Positions 8,834 through 16,298 of a stretch of 26,884 nucleotides of DNA are shown here, piece by piece. Below the pieces are notes generated by a model. That model was not told the origin of the DNA, did not search any database, and saw nothing but the letters and a program-made list of their open reading frames with translations. Source of the DNA: Lachnospiraceae bacterium UBA3821 (lineage in GTDB: Bacteria > Bacillota > Clostridia > Lachnospirales > Lachnospiraceae). Each line of letters opens with the position of its first letter. Position 1 is the stretch's first letter. Made by a program: the position numbers and the translations under genes. The stretch spans positions 1 to 26,884 of the forward strand of contig DFDT01000148.1 of assembly GCA_002368865.1 (NCBI GenBank). Direction: 5' to 3'.

Positions 8834-9528
8834 GCAAACACCTCCCTGAAATAGGCATCCACAGATTTCCCTTTCTCCCTGCGGATATTTTCCACCGAAG
8901 TATAAAGCACCAATCTGCCGTACCGCATGAAGATCACTTCATCCAGCACCTGCTCGATATCACTGATCAGATGCGTGGAGATCAGCACCGTGGACTGCGG
9001 ATTATAATTGCTTAAGATCGTGTGCAGGATATAATCCCTGGCCGCCGGATCCACCCCCGCAATGGGCTCATCCAAAACATACAGCTCTGCATTCCGGCTC
9101 ATCACCAGGATCAGCTGCACCTTCTCCTTGGTTCCCTTGGAGAGACTGTTCATGCGTGCCTTGGGATCGATCCGCAGGCTGCCAAGCATCTGCTCCGCAC
9201 GCTCCCTGGAAAAATCCGCATAAAAATCTGCAAAGAAATCCAGGATCTGCGTTATCGTCTGATTGCCTGCCAGATAAGTGCGATCCGGCAGATACGCCAC
9301 TTTGGCCTTTGTCTCCGATCCGATCGGCATACCACAGACCCGAATCTCCCCTGATGTCGGCAGCAACAGGCCATTCAGCATCTTGATCAGAGTCGTCTTA
9401 CCGCTTCCGTTTGGTCCCAACAGACCAATGATCCGGCCTCTCGGCAGGGACAATGTCACATGATCCACAGCTGCTGTCTTGCCGTCGTAAGACTTTGTCA
9501 CAGCATTCAACTCTATGAGATTATTCAT
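8827..9528 (-). CDS. ABC transporter ATP-binding protein (YtrB-like)
   Basis: This is the nucleotide-binding subunit of the ABC-2 transporter formed with the overlapping permease gene. The 233 residues contain Walker A LGPNGSGKT (37-45), the signature motif LSKGTKEK (129-136), Walker B LYVLDEP (149-155) followed by a D-loop GVDP, and the H-loop His in STHL (185-188). All residues needed for ATP hydrolysis are present. Only about 45 residues follow the H-loop, typical of the short ATPases of the YtrB/BcrA group. The ATG at 9528 has GAGGTG about 7 nt upstream. Unlike the ABC module at 16299-18983, no GntR gene adjoins it. Control is suggested instead by the repeat array and promoter in its leader (9549-9630). 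Confidence 0.94.
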   Translation of the reverse strand: MNNLIELNAVTKSYDGKTAAVDHVTLSLPRGRIIGLLGPNGSGKTTLIKMLNGLLLPTSGEIRVCGMPIGSETKAKVAYLPDRTYLAGNQTITQILDFFADFYADFSRERAEQMLGSLRIDPKARMNSLSKGTKEKVQLILVMSRNAELYVLDEPIAGVDPAARDYILHTILSNYNPQSTVLISTHLISDIEQVLDEVIFMRYGRLVLYTSVENIRREKGKSVDAYFREVFAC

Positions 9529-9548
9529 CCTTCGTCACCTCACACAAA

Positions 9549-9596
9549 ATTCCTATGGAATGAAATTCCTATGGAATAATATTCCTATTCTATGGT
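9549..9596. repeat. three-unit 16-bp palindromic array, likely operator of the ABC operon
   Basis: ATTCC-TAT-GGAAT occurs perfectly at 9549-9561 and 9565-9577. A third ATTCCTAT begins at 9581 with a degenerate right arm. The copies start exactly 16 bp apart, and the spacers (GAA, AAT) let neighbouring arms pair too. The array covers about +1 to +46 of the transcript from the minus-strand promoter at 9601-9630, directly in front of the ABC ATPase ribosome binding site. This is the position expected of a repressor operator. Confidence 0.75.
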
Positions 9597-9624
9597 ACCT
9601 ATTTTACCCACATTGCATATGATA
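9597..9624 (+). promoter_or_regulatory. sigma-K-like promoter of sleC
   Basis: CATATGATA (9616-9624) matches the sigma-K -10 consensus CATAnnnTA exactly, and ACC at 9597-9599 lies 16 bp upstream where the sigma-K -35 AC element belongs. Transcription would begin near 9631, about 22 nt before the sleC ATG. Mother-cell expression is what is known for sleC genes, which supports the assignment. The match is short, so it remains a prediction. Confidence 0.6.
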
Positions 9625-9630
9625 AGTCAA
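9601..9630 (-). promoter_or_regulatory. sigma-A promoter of the ABC ATPase/permease operon
   Basis: On the minus strand there is a -35 TTGACT (9625-9630), an 18-bp spacer and a -10 TAAAAT (9601-9606), giving a start near 9594. It overlaps the opposing sleC promoter (9597-9624), and the downstream array (9549-9596) begins at its start point. Confidence 0.7.
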
Positions 9631-9652
9631 CAGAATTTAACAAGGTGCTTCC

Positions 9653-10966
9653 ATGTCTGAAATCGAAGTAAACGATATCATCAACACTACAGATCCCTCA
9701 ACCGGTACCGCTGCCGGTGCGGGTACAGGTACGGATAACGCGGGCACTCTGCAGATAAACGTCGTATCCTCGCTGGGACTGATCCCTGTGCAAAATGCCT
9801 CCATCGTCATCTCCTACACCGGAGATCCTGATTCCGTCATACGTACGCTGACCACCAACGATTCCGGTCAGACAGAAACGATCACCCTTCCCGCTCCTCC
9901 CCTCTCCCTCTCCCTGGACCCGGAGTCAAAAATTCAGCCTTATGCCGAATACAATATTATCATTACCGCGGAGGGATATGAACCGGTATCCATATCCGGT
10001 TCCCAACTGTTTTCGGGCGAGCTGTCCCTGCAGCCGGTTGTCATGAACCCTGCGGAAGCTCCCTCGGAAGAAGAAAAATTTGTGGTGATCCCCGTCCACA
10101 CCCTGTTCGGTGATTATCCTCCCAAGATTCCGGAAGACGAAATCAAGCCCATGGACGAAAGCGGGGAGATCGTTTTGAGCCGCGTTGTGATCCCGGAATA
10201 CATCATTGTACATGACGGAGAACCCGACGACAACAGTGCGATCAATTATTGGGTGCGCTATAAGGACTATATCAAAACCGTGGCTTCCTGCGAGATCTAC
10301 TCGACCTGGCCGGAAGCAGCCATCTATGCGAACATTCTGGCGATCATGTCCTTTACCCTCAATCGCGTGTTTACCGAATGGTATCGCAATAAGGGATACC
10401 CTTTTACCATCACTTCGTCCACAGCCTACGACCAGAAATGGTCTTACGGACACAACATCTACGAAAATATTGATTATCTGGTGGACACCGTTTTTGCCAA
10501 CTATCTTGCACGTCCCGGCGTCCGGCAGCCGATCTTTACCGCTTACTGCGACGGGGTTCGTACCACCTGCAGAGGTTTGAGCCAGTGGGGCTCCAAATAT
10601 CTGGCGGAAGAAGGCTACTCCGCCATTGAGATCCTGCGATATTATTTTGGCAATGACATGTATATCGCCACCGCGGATCAGATCTCGGGAGTGCCTTCCT
10701 CCTATCCGGGATATGCTTTGGGTATCGGTTCCTCCGGCGACAAAGTCCGTCAACTGCAGACACAGTTAAACCGGATCGCCCGTAATTTTCCGGCAATTCC
10801 CATTCTCGTGACAGACGGCATCTACGGCCCCCTTACCGCAAACAGCGTGCGCGTTTTCCAGACGATCTTCGGGCTGCCTGCCACCGGAGTGACCGACTAC
10901 CCTACCTGGTACGAGATTTCGGATATTTATGTGGGCGTCAGCCGGATTGCGGAACCCTCCAGATGA
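9653..10966 (+). CDS. sleC: spore cortex-lytic enzyme SleC (SpoIID/LytB domain plus peptidoglycan-binding domain)
   Basis: SleC is a lytic transglycosylase that degrades spore cortex peptidoglycan during germination. In clostridia it is stored as a zymogen and activated by Csp proteases. The 437 residues fit the usual ~420-440. Residues 1-30 are Thr/Gly/Ala-rich. Residues 31-132 look like a small beta-sandwich pro-domain. The SpoIID/LytB domain spans ~178-340, with IPEYIIVHDG, ASCEIYSTWP (likely catalytic Glu at 214), SFTLNRVFTEWY, STAYDQ and CRGLSQWGSKYLAEEGYS. Residues ~355-430 form a PG_binding_1 domain (SGDKVRQLQTQLN, DGIYGPLTANSVRVFQ). There is no classical signal peptide, as known for this mother-cell-made protein. 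AAGGTG lies 5 nt before the ATG. The gene is divergent from the ABC operon, with a sigma-K-like promoter. No csp genes are in the window. Recognition is by recall of the family. Confidence 0.9.
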   Translation: MSEIEVNDIINTTDPSTGTAAGAGTGTDNAGTLQINVVSSLGLIPVQNASIVISYTGDPDSVIRTLTTNDSGQTETITLPAPPLSLSLDPESKIQPYAEYNIIITAEGYEPVSISGSQLFSGELSLQPVVMNPAEAPSEEEKFVVIPVHTLFGDYPPKIPEDEIKPMDESGEIVLSRVVIPEYIIVHDGEPDDNSAINYWVRYKDYIKTVASCEIYSTWPEAAIYANILAIMSFTLNRVFTEWYRNKGYPFTITSSTAYDQKWSYGHNIYENIDYLVDTVFANYLARPGVRQPIFTAYCDGVRTTCRGLSQWGSKYLAEEGYSAIEILRYYFGNDMYIATADQISGVPSSYPGYALGIGSSGDKVRQLQTQLNRIARNFPAIPILVTDGIYGPLTANSVRVFQTIFGLPATGVTDYPTWYEISDIYVGVSRIAEPSR

Positions 10967-10979
10967 CTGACCGCTCCTA

Positions 10980-11008
10980 TTGAACCACTTTCTAAAATAT
11001 GGTATAAT
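10980..11008 (+). promoter_or_regulatory. sigma-A promoter of the EAL-domain gene
   Basis: A -35 TTGAAC (10980-10985), a 17-bp spacer and a consensus -10 TATAAT (11003-11008) begin 14 nt after the sleC stop codon. No sleC terminator is visible, so the EAL gene has its own vegetative promoter but could also receive mother-cell read-through. Confidence 0.85.
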
Positions 11009-11055
11009 GTGTTGTGTATACGATACCTTGTAACAGAAAAAGATGGGGGTTCAAT

Positions 11056-13020
11056 ATGGAGAATGGGAAGAAACACCACGGGATCATAGAAAGCCTTATG
11101 CACGGCTTGGGATTTTATCATGACACGCCTTATGTATCCGATTATCAGCGGGAAGCAAATGTGCGCAGTACGATCTATATGTCTGTGGTCATCATCGTTC
11201 TGGAGATCTGGATGCTGATACGCAATGTGAAATTGAACGTGCTGACAGGCAAATGTACCTCGTTCGGCATGTTCCTGCAGTACACGAAAAATTACTGGAT
11301 CCTGCTGTTCGTCGGACTGGCGACTCTGATCTACGGTCTGGTGTTTTTGAAAAGCAGACGCAAAGGACTCCGCAAGATCAGCGACATCTGGATCACCCTG
11401 TTTGCCGGCATCTGTCTGTATTTTGGCATGCAGACATCCTTCAGTGATTTTTCACGCGGCCGGATGATCATCTGCTTTTTGACCATGATCCTTTATGTGG
11501 CGTGTCTGCTCATCTGGCGTCCCTATATATCCATTTTTATGCTGACCGCCATTGCTTACGGCTTTTACCAGTGGATCGACCATTTTGCCGTTGACAAACA
11601 GGGAAACCCGGTACATGTGAGTGCCGGTGACCAGATCAACTATATCACTTTCTTCATTTCCCTGATCATGGTGGCCATCAGCATCTGCCACCAGCGACAC
11701 AGGGAAGCGCTTAAGGCGGAAAGTCTTGAGATTGCCGCCGTCACGGACGAATTGACAGGGTTGCCGAACATGTCGCGTTTCAGCCAGCTGGCGACAGACT
11801 ATCTGGAAGAGAGCAAATACGCGAATATGGAACTGATCTATCTCTTTTTCAATATAGAGAATTTCCAGACCTTCAACGATCGATTCGGATATAATGGCGG
11901 AAACGAATTGCTCCGTTCCATGGGCCAGATCATCCGGGAGAATTTTCCCGGCGAACCATATGCCAGACAGTCCGATGATCATTTCGTTGTTCTGACCAAA
12001 TTTGAGGGATATGACCTGAAGGTCGGTGCAGTCCGCAATTCCATCAAATATCAGAATAAAGAAGAGGTGTATCTGGATATCAAGGTGGGCGCTTACCGCG
12101 TCAAGGATCCCGACGCTGATCCCCGTCTGGAGGTGGATCACGCCAGATATGCCGCCAATCTGCTGAAAAACCGGGAAGAAGAATATATCAGAGAATATGA
12201 TGACCAGATGGATAAAGACTACCGCCTGCGTCAGTATGTCCTCAACAACATTGACAAAGCAATCAAAGAGGGATACATCAAGGTATACTATCAGCCGGTG
12301 GTCTGGTCCAATGACGGAGAACTCTGCGGCTGCGAAGCTCTGGCCAGATGGGATGATCCGGACGTGGGCTTCCTGTCGCCCGGAAAATTCATCCCCGTGC
12401 TGGAGGAATGCCGCCAGATCCATAAACTGGACCGCTGCGTCTACGAAACGGTATGTAAAAAGATGCGGGACTGCCTGGATAACAATCTGCCGGTCTTCCC
12501 CACCTCGCTGAACTTCTCCCGACTGGATTTCGAGTTGATGGACGCCGTGGGCGAGTTGGAGAAATTGGTGGAAAAATATCAGATTCCCCGGAAATATCTG
12601 CATGTGGAGATCACAGAGAGCGCTCTCTCCAATGATATCGAGGGTCTGCAGAAATCCATGCGCATTCTGCGGGAAAAAGGATATTCTATCTGGCTGGATG
12701 ATTTCGGCTCGGGCTACTCTTCCATGAATGTGCTGAAGGATTATAAATTTGATCTGCTCAAGATCGATATGGTATTTTTAAAGAATTTCACTGGAAACGA
12801 CAATGCGCACAAGATCATCAAGAGCATTCTGGATCTGGCAAAAGAGCTGGGTATGATGACATTGACAGAAGGGGTGGAAACCCAGGAAGCTGTGGATTTC
12901 CTACAAGGCGCAGGCTGCGGCAGGCTGCAGGGCTACTTCTACGGCAAGCCCATGACCTACGAGGAGATCTACGCCAAGCTCCAGGACGGCACTTACCGTC
13001 TGGCCGCGGAGTTCATCTAA
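11056..13020 (+). CDS. membrane cyclic-di-GMP phosphodiesterase, degenerate GGDEF plus intact EAL
   Basis: This 654-residue membrane protein probably hydrolyses cyclic-di-GMP. About six hydrophobic segments lie between residues 37 and 211 (near 37-55, 80-98, 108-126, 137-154, 157-175, 192-211). A GGDEF-type domain follows: DELTGLPN (231-238) is canonical, but the active-site motif reads SDDHF (306-310) and the metal-site region reads FFNIENF, so cyclase activity is unlikely. The EAL domain (~400-640) keeps the expected catalytic and metal residues: CEALARW (426-432), LNFS, VEITES, LDDFGSGYSS (547-556), LLKID, EGVETQE (605-611) and LQGYFYGKP. I chose the ATG at 11056 because GGGGG lies 6 nt upstream; an upstream in-frame ATG at 11014 has no such site. 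It is monocistronic, ending at the terminator at 13065-13098. Confidence 0.92.
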   Translation: MENGKKHHGIIESLMHGLGFYHDTPYVSDYQREANVRSTIYMSVVIIVLEIWMLIRNVKLNVLTGKCTSFGMFLQYTKNYWILLFVGLATLIYGLVFLKSRRKGLRKISDIWITLFAGICLYFGMQTSFSDFSRGRMIICFLTMILYVACLLIWRPYISIFMLTAIAYGFYQWIDHFAVDKQGNPVHVSAGDQINYITFFISLIMVAISICHQRHREALKAESLEIAAVTDELTGLPNMSRFSQLATDYLEESKYANMELIYLFFNIENFQTFNDRFGYNGGNELLRSMGQIIRENFPGEPYARQSDDHFVVLTKFEGYDLKVGAVRNSIKYQNKEEVYLDIKVGAYRVKDPDADPRLEVDHARYAANLLKNREEEYIREYDDQMDKDYRLRQYVLNNIDKAIKEGYIKVYYQPVVWSNDGELCGCEALARWDDPDVGFLSPGKFIPVLEECRQIHKLDRCVYETVCKKMRDCLDNNLPVFPTSLNFSRLDFELMDAVGELEKLVEKYQIPRKYLHVEITESALSNDIEGLQKSMRILREKGYSIWLDDFGSGYSSMNVLKDYKFDLLKIDMVFLKNFTGNDNAHKIIKSILDLAKELGMMTLTEGVETQEAVDFLQGAGCGRLQGYFYGKPMTYEEIYAKLQDGTYRLAAEFI

Positions 13021-13064
13021 CCCGTTGTTTTTCTCAAAACCGCAGGATTGATCATCATAACGAT

Positions 13065-13098
13065 AAAAGCGCTGTGCCTATTACCGCACAGCGCTTTT
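13065..13098. terminator. bidirectional Rho-independent terminator
   Basis: AAAAGCGCTGTGC (13065-13077) and GCACAGCGCTTTT (13086-13098) form a perfect 13-bp stem around an 8-nt loop, ending in T runs on both strands. It separates the convergent EAL gene and chemoreceptor gene and can terminate both. Confidence 0.92.
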
Positions 13099-13131
13099 TC
13101 TACGACCTCATCCATCTCGGTCCATTTCCCA

Positions 13132-15114
13132 TCATACATGGAATTTATCCACAACATGCTTTAATCCCTGAACATTTCCCGTCACATATGTGGTACGATT
13201 GCTGATCTCCTCTCCGGAAACGCGCAGCGACTGCAGATTGGATGCGGCCGTCTGCATTGCGGAATCCAGCTCTGCCTGGGACTTCACAATAAAGTCAAGG
13301 TTATTGTTGATCTCCTCAATGGATGCAGCCAGCTCTACGGTACTGGACCCCAGATCTGCACTCCGGTCTGCATAATAACCTGCATCCTCCTTGTAGTTCA
13401 CCGCCAGATTCTCGAACAGATCATAATCTTTGATAATCACCTGATCCAGGAACACCAGGATCTTATTGCTGTTGTCTGCCAGAACCTTTACACTCGCCAA
13501 CACTTGATCCGTCAACTCTTGGACCTTATCAATCTGTTTTCCGGTATCGGCGCTCAGGGAATTGATCTCACCGGCCACCACCGCAAAGCCTCTTCCGGCC
13601 TCGCCCGCTCTTGCCGCCTCAATCGAGGCATTCAGCGCCAACAGATTGGTCTGATCCGCAATATCCCGGATGGCATTGGCCACATCCGTGATCTGCTCGA
13701 TCACTTTCACCTGCTCAATGGCCTTCGCCAGATCTTCCTTGTTGGCATCAATGGTGCCCACTGCCCGCTTCTTATTCTGCAAAAGTTCCGGGATTGCCTT
13801 ATCGATTCGCTCCACAATGACATCCGCTTTCTGCGCCATATCCTGAGCCTGACCGGATAATTTCTCCACCGCATCCACCAGATTCTCGCAGGTACTGGAC
13901 ATATTTTCGATGCTTCCTGTCTGGCGATCCACATTCTTCGTGGTATCCTCCACAATGGAACTGATCTGAGAAATATTGCCGCTCATCTCCTGAATCTGTC
14001 TGTTTGCATCAGACATCTCAGCCACGATCTTCACAGAACTCTTCTGCGTTTCCTGGATCGTGCCGATAAAGCTGGTCTCCAACTCATCGATCAGATAACT
14101 GATCTCCTGCACTTCATCGTCAAACACCTGATCCGCAGCAGTACCCAGATTCCGGATAAAGCCCTTCATCTTGTTCATCGGCTCCAACTGCTTCCGCAGC
14201 ACCAGACTGACATACAATGCACAGAGGATCACCGCAACCAGTCCCACCACACCCCCGGCGCCAACCATCTTTGTGAGCTGAGCGGATACCACATTGACAT
14301 CCTGCTCCACACCGAGCAGCCAGCCGGAGGACGAAACCTCTGAGATAGCAAGATATTTTTTTACTTTATCATAGTCCGTTATCTTCTGGACTTTTCTGTC
14401 CTTCAGATTCAACGATACTCTCTCGGTCAGGATGGTATCACCGGACTCTGCCGGGAGATATGCAGAGTTCGGATGTACAATCACTGCCCCATCTTTTGTC
14501 ACGAGGAACGATTCTATGCTGCTGTCCGCTCCGATGCCGTTGACGATCTCCAAGAGCTTATCGATCGTCACATCCGCCAGGATCACGGCCTGATGCCCCT
14601 CGATCTGAAAGGGCTCTGCGATCGTCACGATCATCTGGCCTGTGGCAAAATCCATGTAGGGCGCCGTATAGATCAAACTGCCCGAACTCACGGAATCAAT
14701 CCACCAGCCTCTCGTCGTGGGATCCAGATCCAACACAGAGTGATCCGCCGGAAATACCGCTCCATCATAATCATAACAGCAATAATACATCAACGCGTCT
14801 TCATTGGAGGCCAGATCCATCGCCAACATGTCCATGATCGCATCTGTGTCCTTATACTCCATCTTTGACACATGGTTGACGATCGTGTGTACCACGGCTG
14901 CCTGTTTCTCCAGCCAGTCATCAATCACCTGTGCATTATTCGAAGCCTCGATCTTCAAGGTTTCCTGTGCATCCCCCACCAAGGTGTTCCGGTTTGTGAT
15001 CACCAGGATCACCGTAACCAACAGGATGGAGGCAGCCACACTCAGGATCACCGCATTCCGTACTCTTTCCTGAACACTGCCGAATTTGTTCCGATAGTTT
15101 CCCACTCCAGCCAT
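13132..15114 (-). CDS. methyl-accepting chemotaxis protein with dCache sensor domain
   Basis: This transmembrane chemoreceptor of 660 residues would signal to CheA/CheW. TM1 is at ~22-41 and TM2 at ~284-306. Between them is a double-Cache extracytoplasmic domain with RGWW (135-138), APYMD (151-155) and an Asp at 181, resembling the amino-acid-binding dCache motif. The cytoplasmic part (~340-660) contains the conserved hairpin tip: [20 protein letters not shown] (485-504) followed by [11 protein letters not shown]. No C-terminal CheR-tethering pentapeptide is seen; the protein ends VDKFHV. A typical HAMP sequence is not obvious after TM2. The ATG at 15112-15114 lies 11 nt after a full AGGAGG. 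A longer in-frame ORF from 15174 lacks a ribosome binding site and would run through the promoter region. No chemotaxis genes are nearby, so it is an orphan receptor here. Confidence 0.93.
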   Translation of the reverse strand: MAGVGNYRNKFGSVQERVRNAVILSVAASILLVTVILVITNRNTLVGDAQETLKIEASNNAQVIDDWLEKQAAVVHTIVNHVSKMEYKDTDAIMDMLAMDLASNEDALMYYCCYDYDGAVFPADHSVLDLDPTTRGWWIDSVSSGSLIYTAPYMDFATGQMIVTIAEPFQIEGHQAVILADVTIDKLLEIVNGIGADSSIESFLVTKDGAVIVHPNSAYLPAESGDTILTERVSLNLKDRKVQKITDYDKVKKYLAISEVSSSGWLLGVEQDVNVVSAQLTKMVGAGGVVGLVAVILCALYVSLVLRKQLEPMNKMKGFIRNLGTAADQVFDDEVQEISYLIDELETSFIGTIQETQKSSVKIVAEMSDANRQIQEMSGNISQISSIVEDTTKNVDRQTGSIENMSSTCENLVDAVEKLSGQAQDMAQKADVIVERIDKAIPELLQNKKRAVGTIDANKEDLAKAIEQVKVIEQITDVANAIRDIADQTNLLALNASIEAARAGEAGRGFAVVAGEINSLSADTGKQIDKVQELTDQVLASVKVLADNSNKILVFLDQVIIKDYDLFENLAVNYKEDAGYYADRSADLGSSTVELAASIEEINNNLDFIVKSQAELDSAMQTAASNLQSLRVSGEEISNRTTYVTGNVQGLKHVVDKFHV

Positions 15115-15153
15115 CTGAATCAATTCCTCCTTTGTATTCAAATATATAAATTT

Positions 15154-15182
15154 ATTATACATCTTTTCAGACAAAAAAGAAA
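15154..15182 (-). promoter_or_regulatory. possible promoter of the chemoreceptor gene
   Basis: A consensus -10 TATAAT lies at 15154-15159 on the minus strand. The -35 region 17 bp upstream reads TTTCTT, which is weak and falls inside the upstream terminator hairpin. Transcription would start near 15147, giving a leader of about 33 nt. Confidence 0.45.
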
Positions 15183-15213
15183 CCTGTTTTTAAAATGTCA
15201 GACAGGTTTCTTT
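15171..15213 (-). terminator. Rho-independent terminator of the GntR/ABC/deformylase/DUF4317 operon
   Basis: On the minus strand AAAGAAACCTGT and ACAGGTTTCTTT form a perfect 12-bp stem (15202-15213 with 15176-15187), followed by a T run. The upstream arm lies in the last codons of the DUF4317 gene, whose TGA (15198-15200) is in the loop. Confidence 0.88.
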
Positions 15214-15830
15214 CCCAATATCTTTTCTATCAGATCTATCTGCGGTCTGTCCGGATCCTCATGAAAGATATCGATCCGATCCCGGTCTCCGCTTCTGTCA
15301 GAAAACGCGGGATACAAAAAACCAAACTCCGGTTTTCCCGGCTCATAATCCCCGGTCAACGGAGCGATTGTGCAGACCAGGAAATCATACACTTCCTCCG
15401 AACCCTCCAGCCACTCCTTATCCGCGCCCTTCACCGGAATATCATACGACCCAAAAAACACATAAACGGCATAATCCTTATCCGTCCGGTAATTTTCTCC
15501 CACGATCTCATAAAACACACTGAGCAGTCCATCGTCCTTCAGTCTCTGCTCCCGCAGGGAGGAAAGCAAGGTCCACATGCCCTTCTGCCGCTCCGCGCCC
15601 GCCGGGAAACAATACTCCTTCAACTGCTCATTTGTTCTGGAAAAAGGGACCGTCTTCGCCAGCTCCAGATTCCGCTTTGTCTCCGCGCCGGATAGTTTTC
15701 CAAAATGAATGTTAAAAGACCCATCCTCAAAGCCGTCTGCATCCATATAAGCCCCTGCGATGCGCGCAAAGCAGTTCCTGGATGGCGTCATCCTGCGGGT
15801 GAGCTCCATCATATCGTCCCGGTTGATCAT
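15198..15830 (-). CDS. short DUF4317 family protein
   Basis: This 210-residue soluble protein of unknown function starts MINRDDMMELTRRMTPSRNC. That resembles the DUF4317 start I recall, in which a helix and xFTPxNC lead into RICGCYVD; here it reads FARIAGAYMD. Later DUF4317-like blocks are LREQRLKDDGLLSVFYEIV, FFGSYDIPVKG, EEVYDFLVCTIAPL and FGFLYPAFSDRS. The usual family length is about 380-400 residues. This protein matches only the N-terminal half and then ends in a proper stop, so it is a short version. The ATG at 15828-15830 lies 10 nt after GGAG and 20 nt after the stop of the deformylase-like gene. It is the last gene of its operon. Confidence 0.8.
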   Translation of the reverse strand: MINRDDMMELTRRMTPSRNCFARIAGAYMDADGFEDGSFNIHFGKLSGAETKRNLELAKTVPFSRTNEQLKEYCFPAGAERQKGMWTLLSSLREQRLKDDGLLSVFYEIVGENYRTDKDYAVYVFFGSYDIPVKGADKEWLEGSEEVYDFLVCTIAPLTGDYEPGKPEFGFLYPAFSDRSGDRDRIDIFHEDPDRPQIDLIEKILGKKPV

Positions 15831-15850
15831 CGTACCATTTCTCCTTCCAA

Positions 15851-16261
15851 TCAAATAATCTTTCCCTCCAGATGATCACACTGGTGCTGAATATTCTGCG
15901 CAATAAAACCGCTGAACTTCTGCTTCTGTCTCTGAAAATGCTCATCCAGATACTCCACCGTGATCTCCCGATACCGGGTCGTCTTCCGTACCCCCACAAG
16001 GGACAGACACCCCTCCTCGGCCTCATAGCTTCCGCTTTTCTGTATGATTCTGGGATTGATCAGGACCATGGGCATGATACCCAGGTCAACTACGATCATG
16101 CGCTTTTTTACCCCGATCATGTTCGCCGCCATTCCCACGCAGGTCTTGCTGTTTGTCTGCAGGGTATCCTTTAAATCCTGCATTACCTGACTGTCAGCTT
16201 CCGTTGCATCTTCTGACCGCTGTGACAAAAACAAGGTGTCTCTTATAATCTTCTGTACCAT
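15851..16261 (-). CDS. peptide deformylase-like protein lacking the catalytic Glu
   Basis: This 136-residue protein is of the short Lachnospiraceae deformylase type. Peptide deformylase removes the N-formyl group from nascent proteins with a metal held by Cys and two His. Visible motifs are CVGMAANMIGV (motif 1, ~41-51), EEGCLSLVGV (motif 2, ~82-91) with the metal Cys, and HQCDHLEG (motif 3, ~126-133). Motif 3 is normally HExDH. The two His are kept but the catalytic Glu is Gln, encoded by CAG (complement of 15881-15883). The metal site looks intact and catalysis is probably poor or absent. The usual genome deformylase must lie elsewhere. AAAGGA lies 5 nt before the ATG. It is 37 nt downstream of the ABC membrane subunit and 20 nt upstream of DUF4317, so probably co-transcribed. 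Confidence 0.88.
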   Translation of the reverse strand: MVQKIIRDTLFLSQRSEDATEADSQVMQDLKDTLQTNSKTCVGMAANMIGVKKRMIVVDLGIMPMVLINPRIIQKSGSYEAEEGCLSLVGVRKTTRYREITVEYLDEHFQRQKQKFSGFIAQNIQHQCDHLEGKII

Positions 16262-16298
16262 AATGTTCCTTTCCCTGTCGAAGTGTCTGTCGACAGAT

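Noticed and set aside
15198..15830. Frameshifted remnant of a full-length DUF4317 gene
   Set aside because: No DUF4317 C-terminal sequence could be seen in other frames downstream; the stop is followed at once by the terminator and the chemoreceptor promoter.
16286..16297. 12-bp perfect palindrome TCTGTCGACAGA between the ABC membrane gene and the deformylase-like gene
   Set aside because: No loop, no T tract and no promoter beside it; a single short palindrome in a 37-nt gap can occur by chance, so I did not call an operator or terminator.
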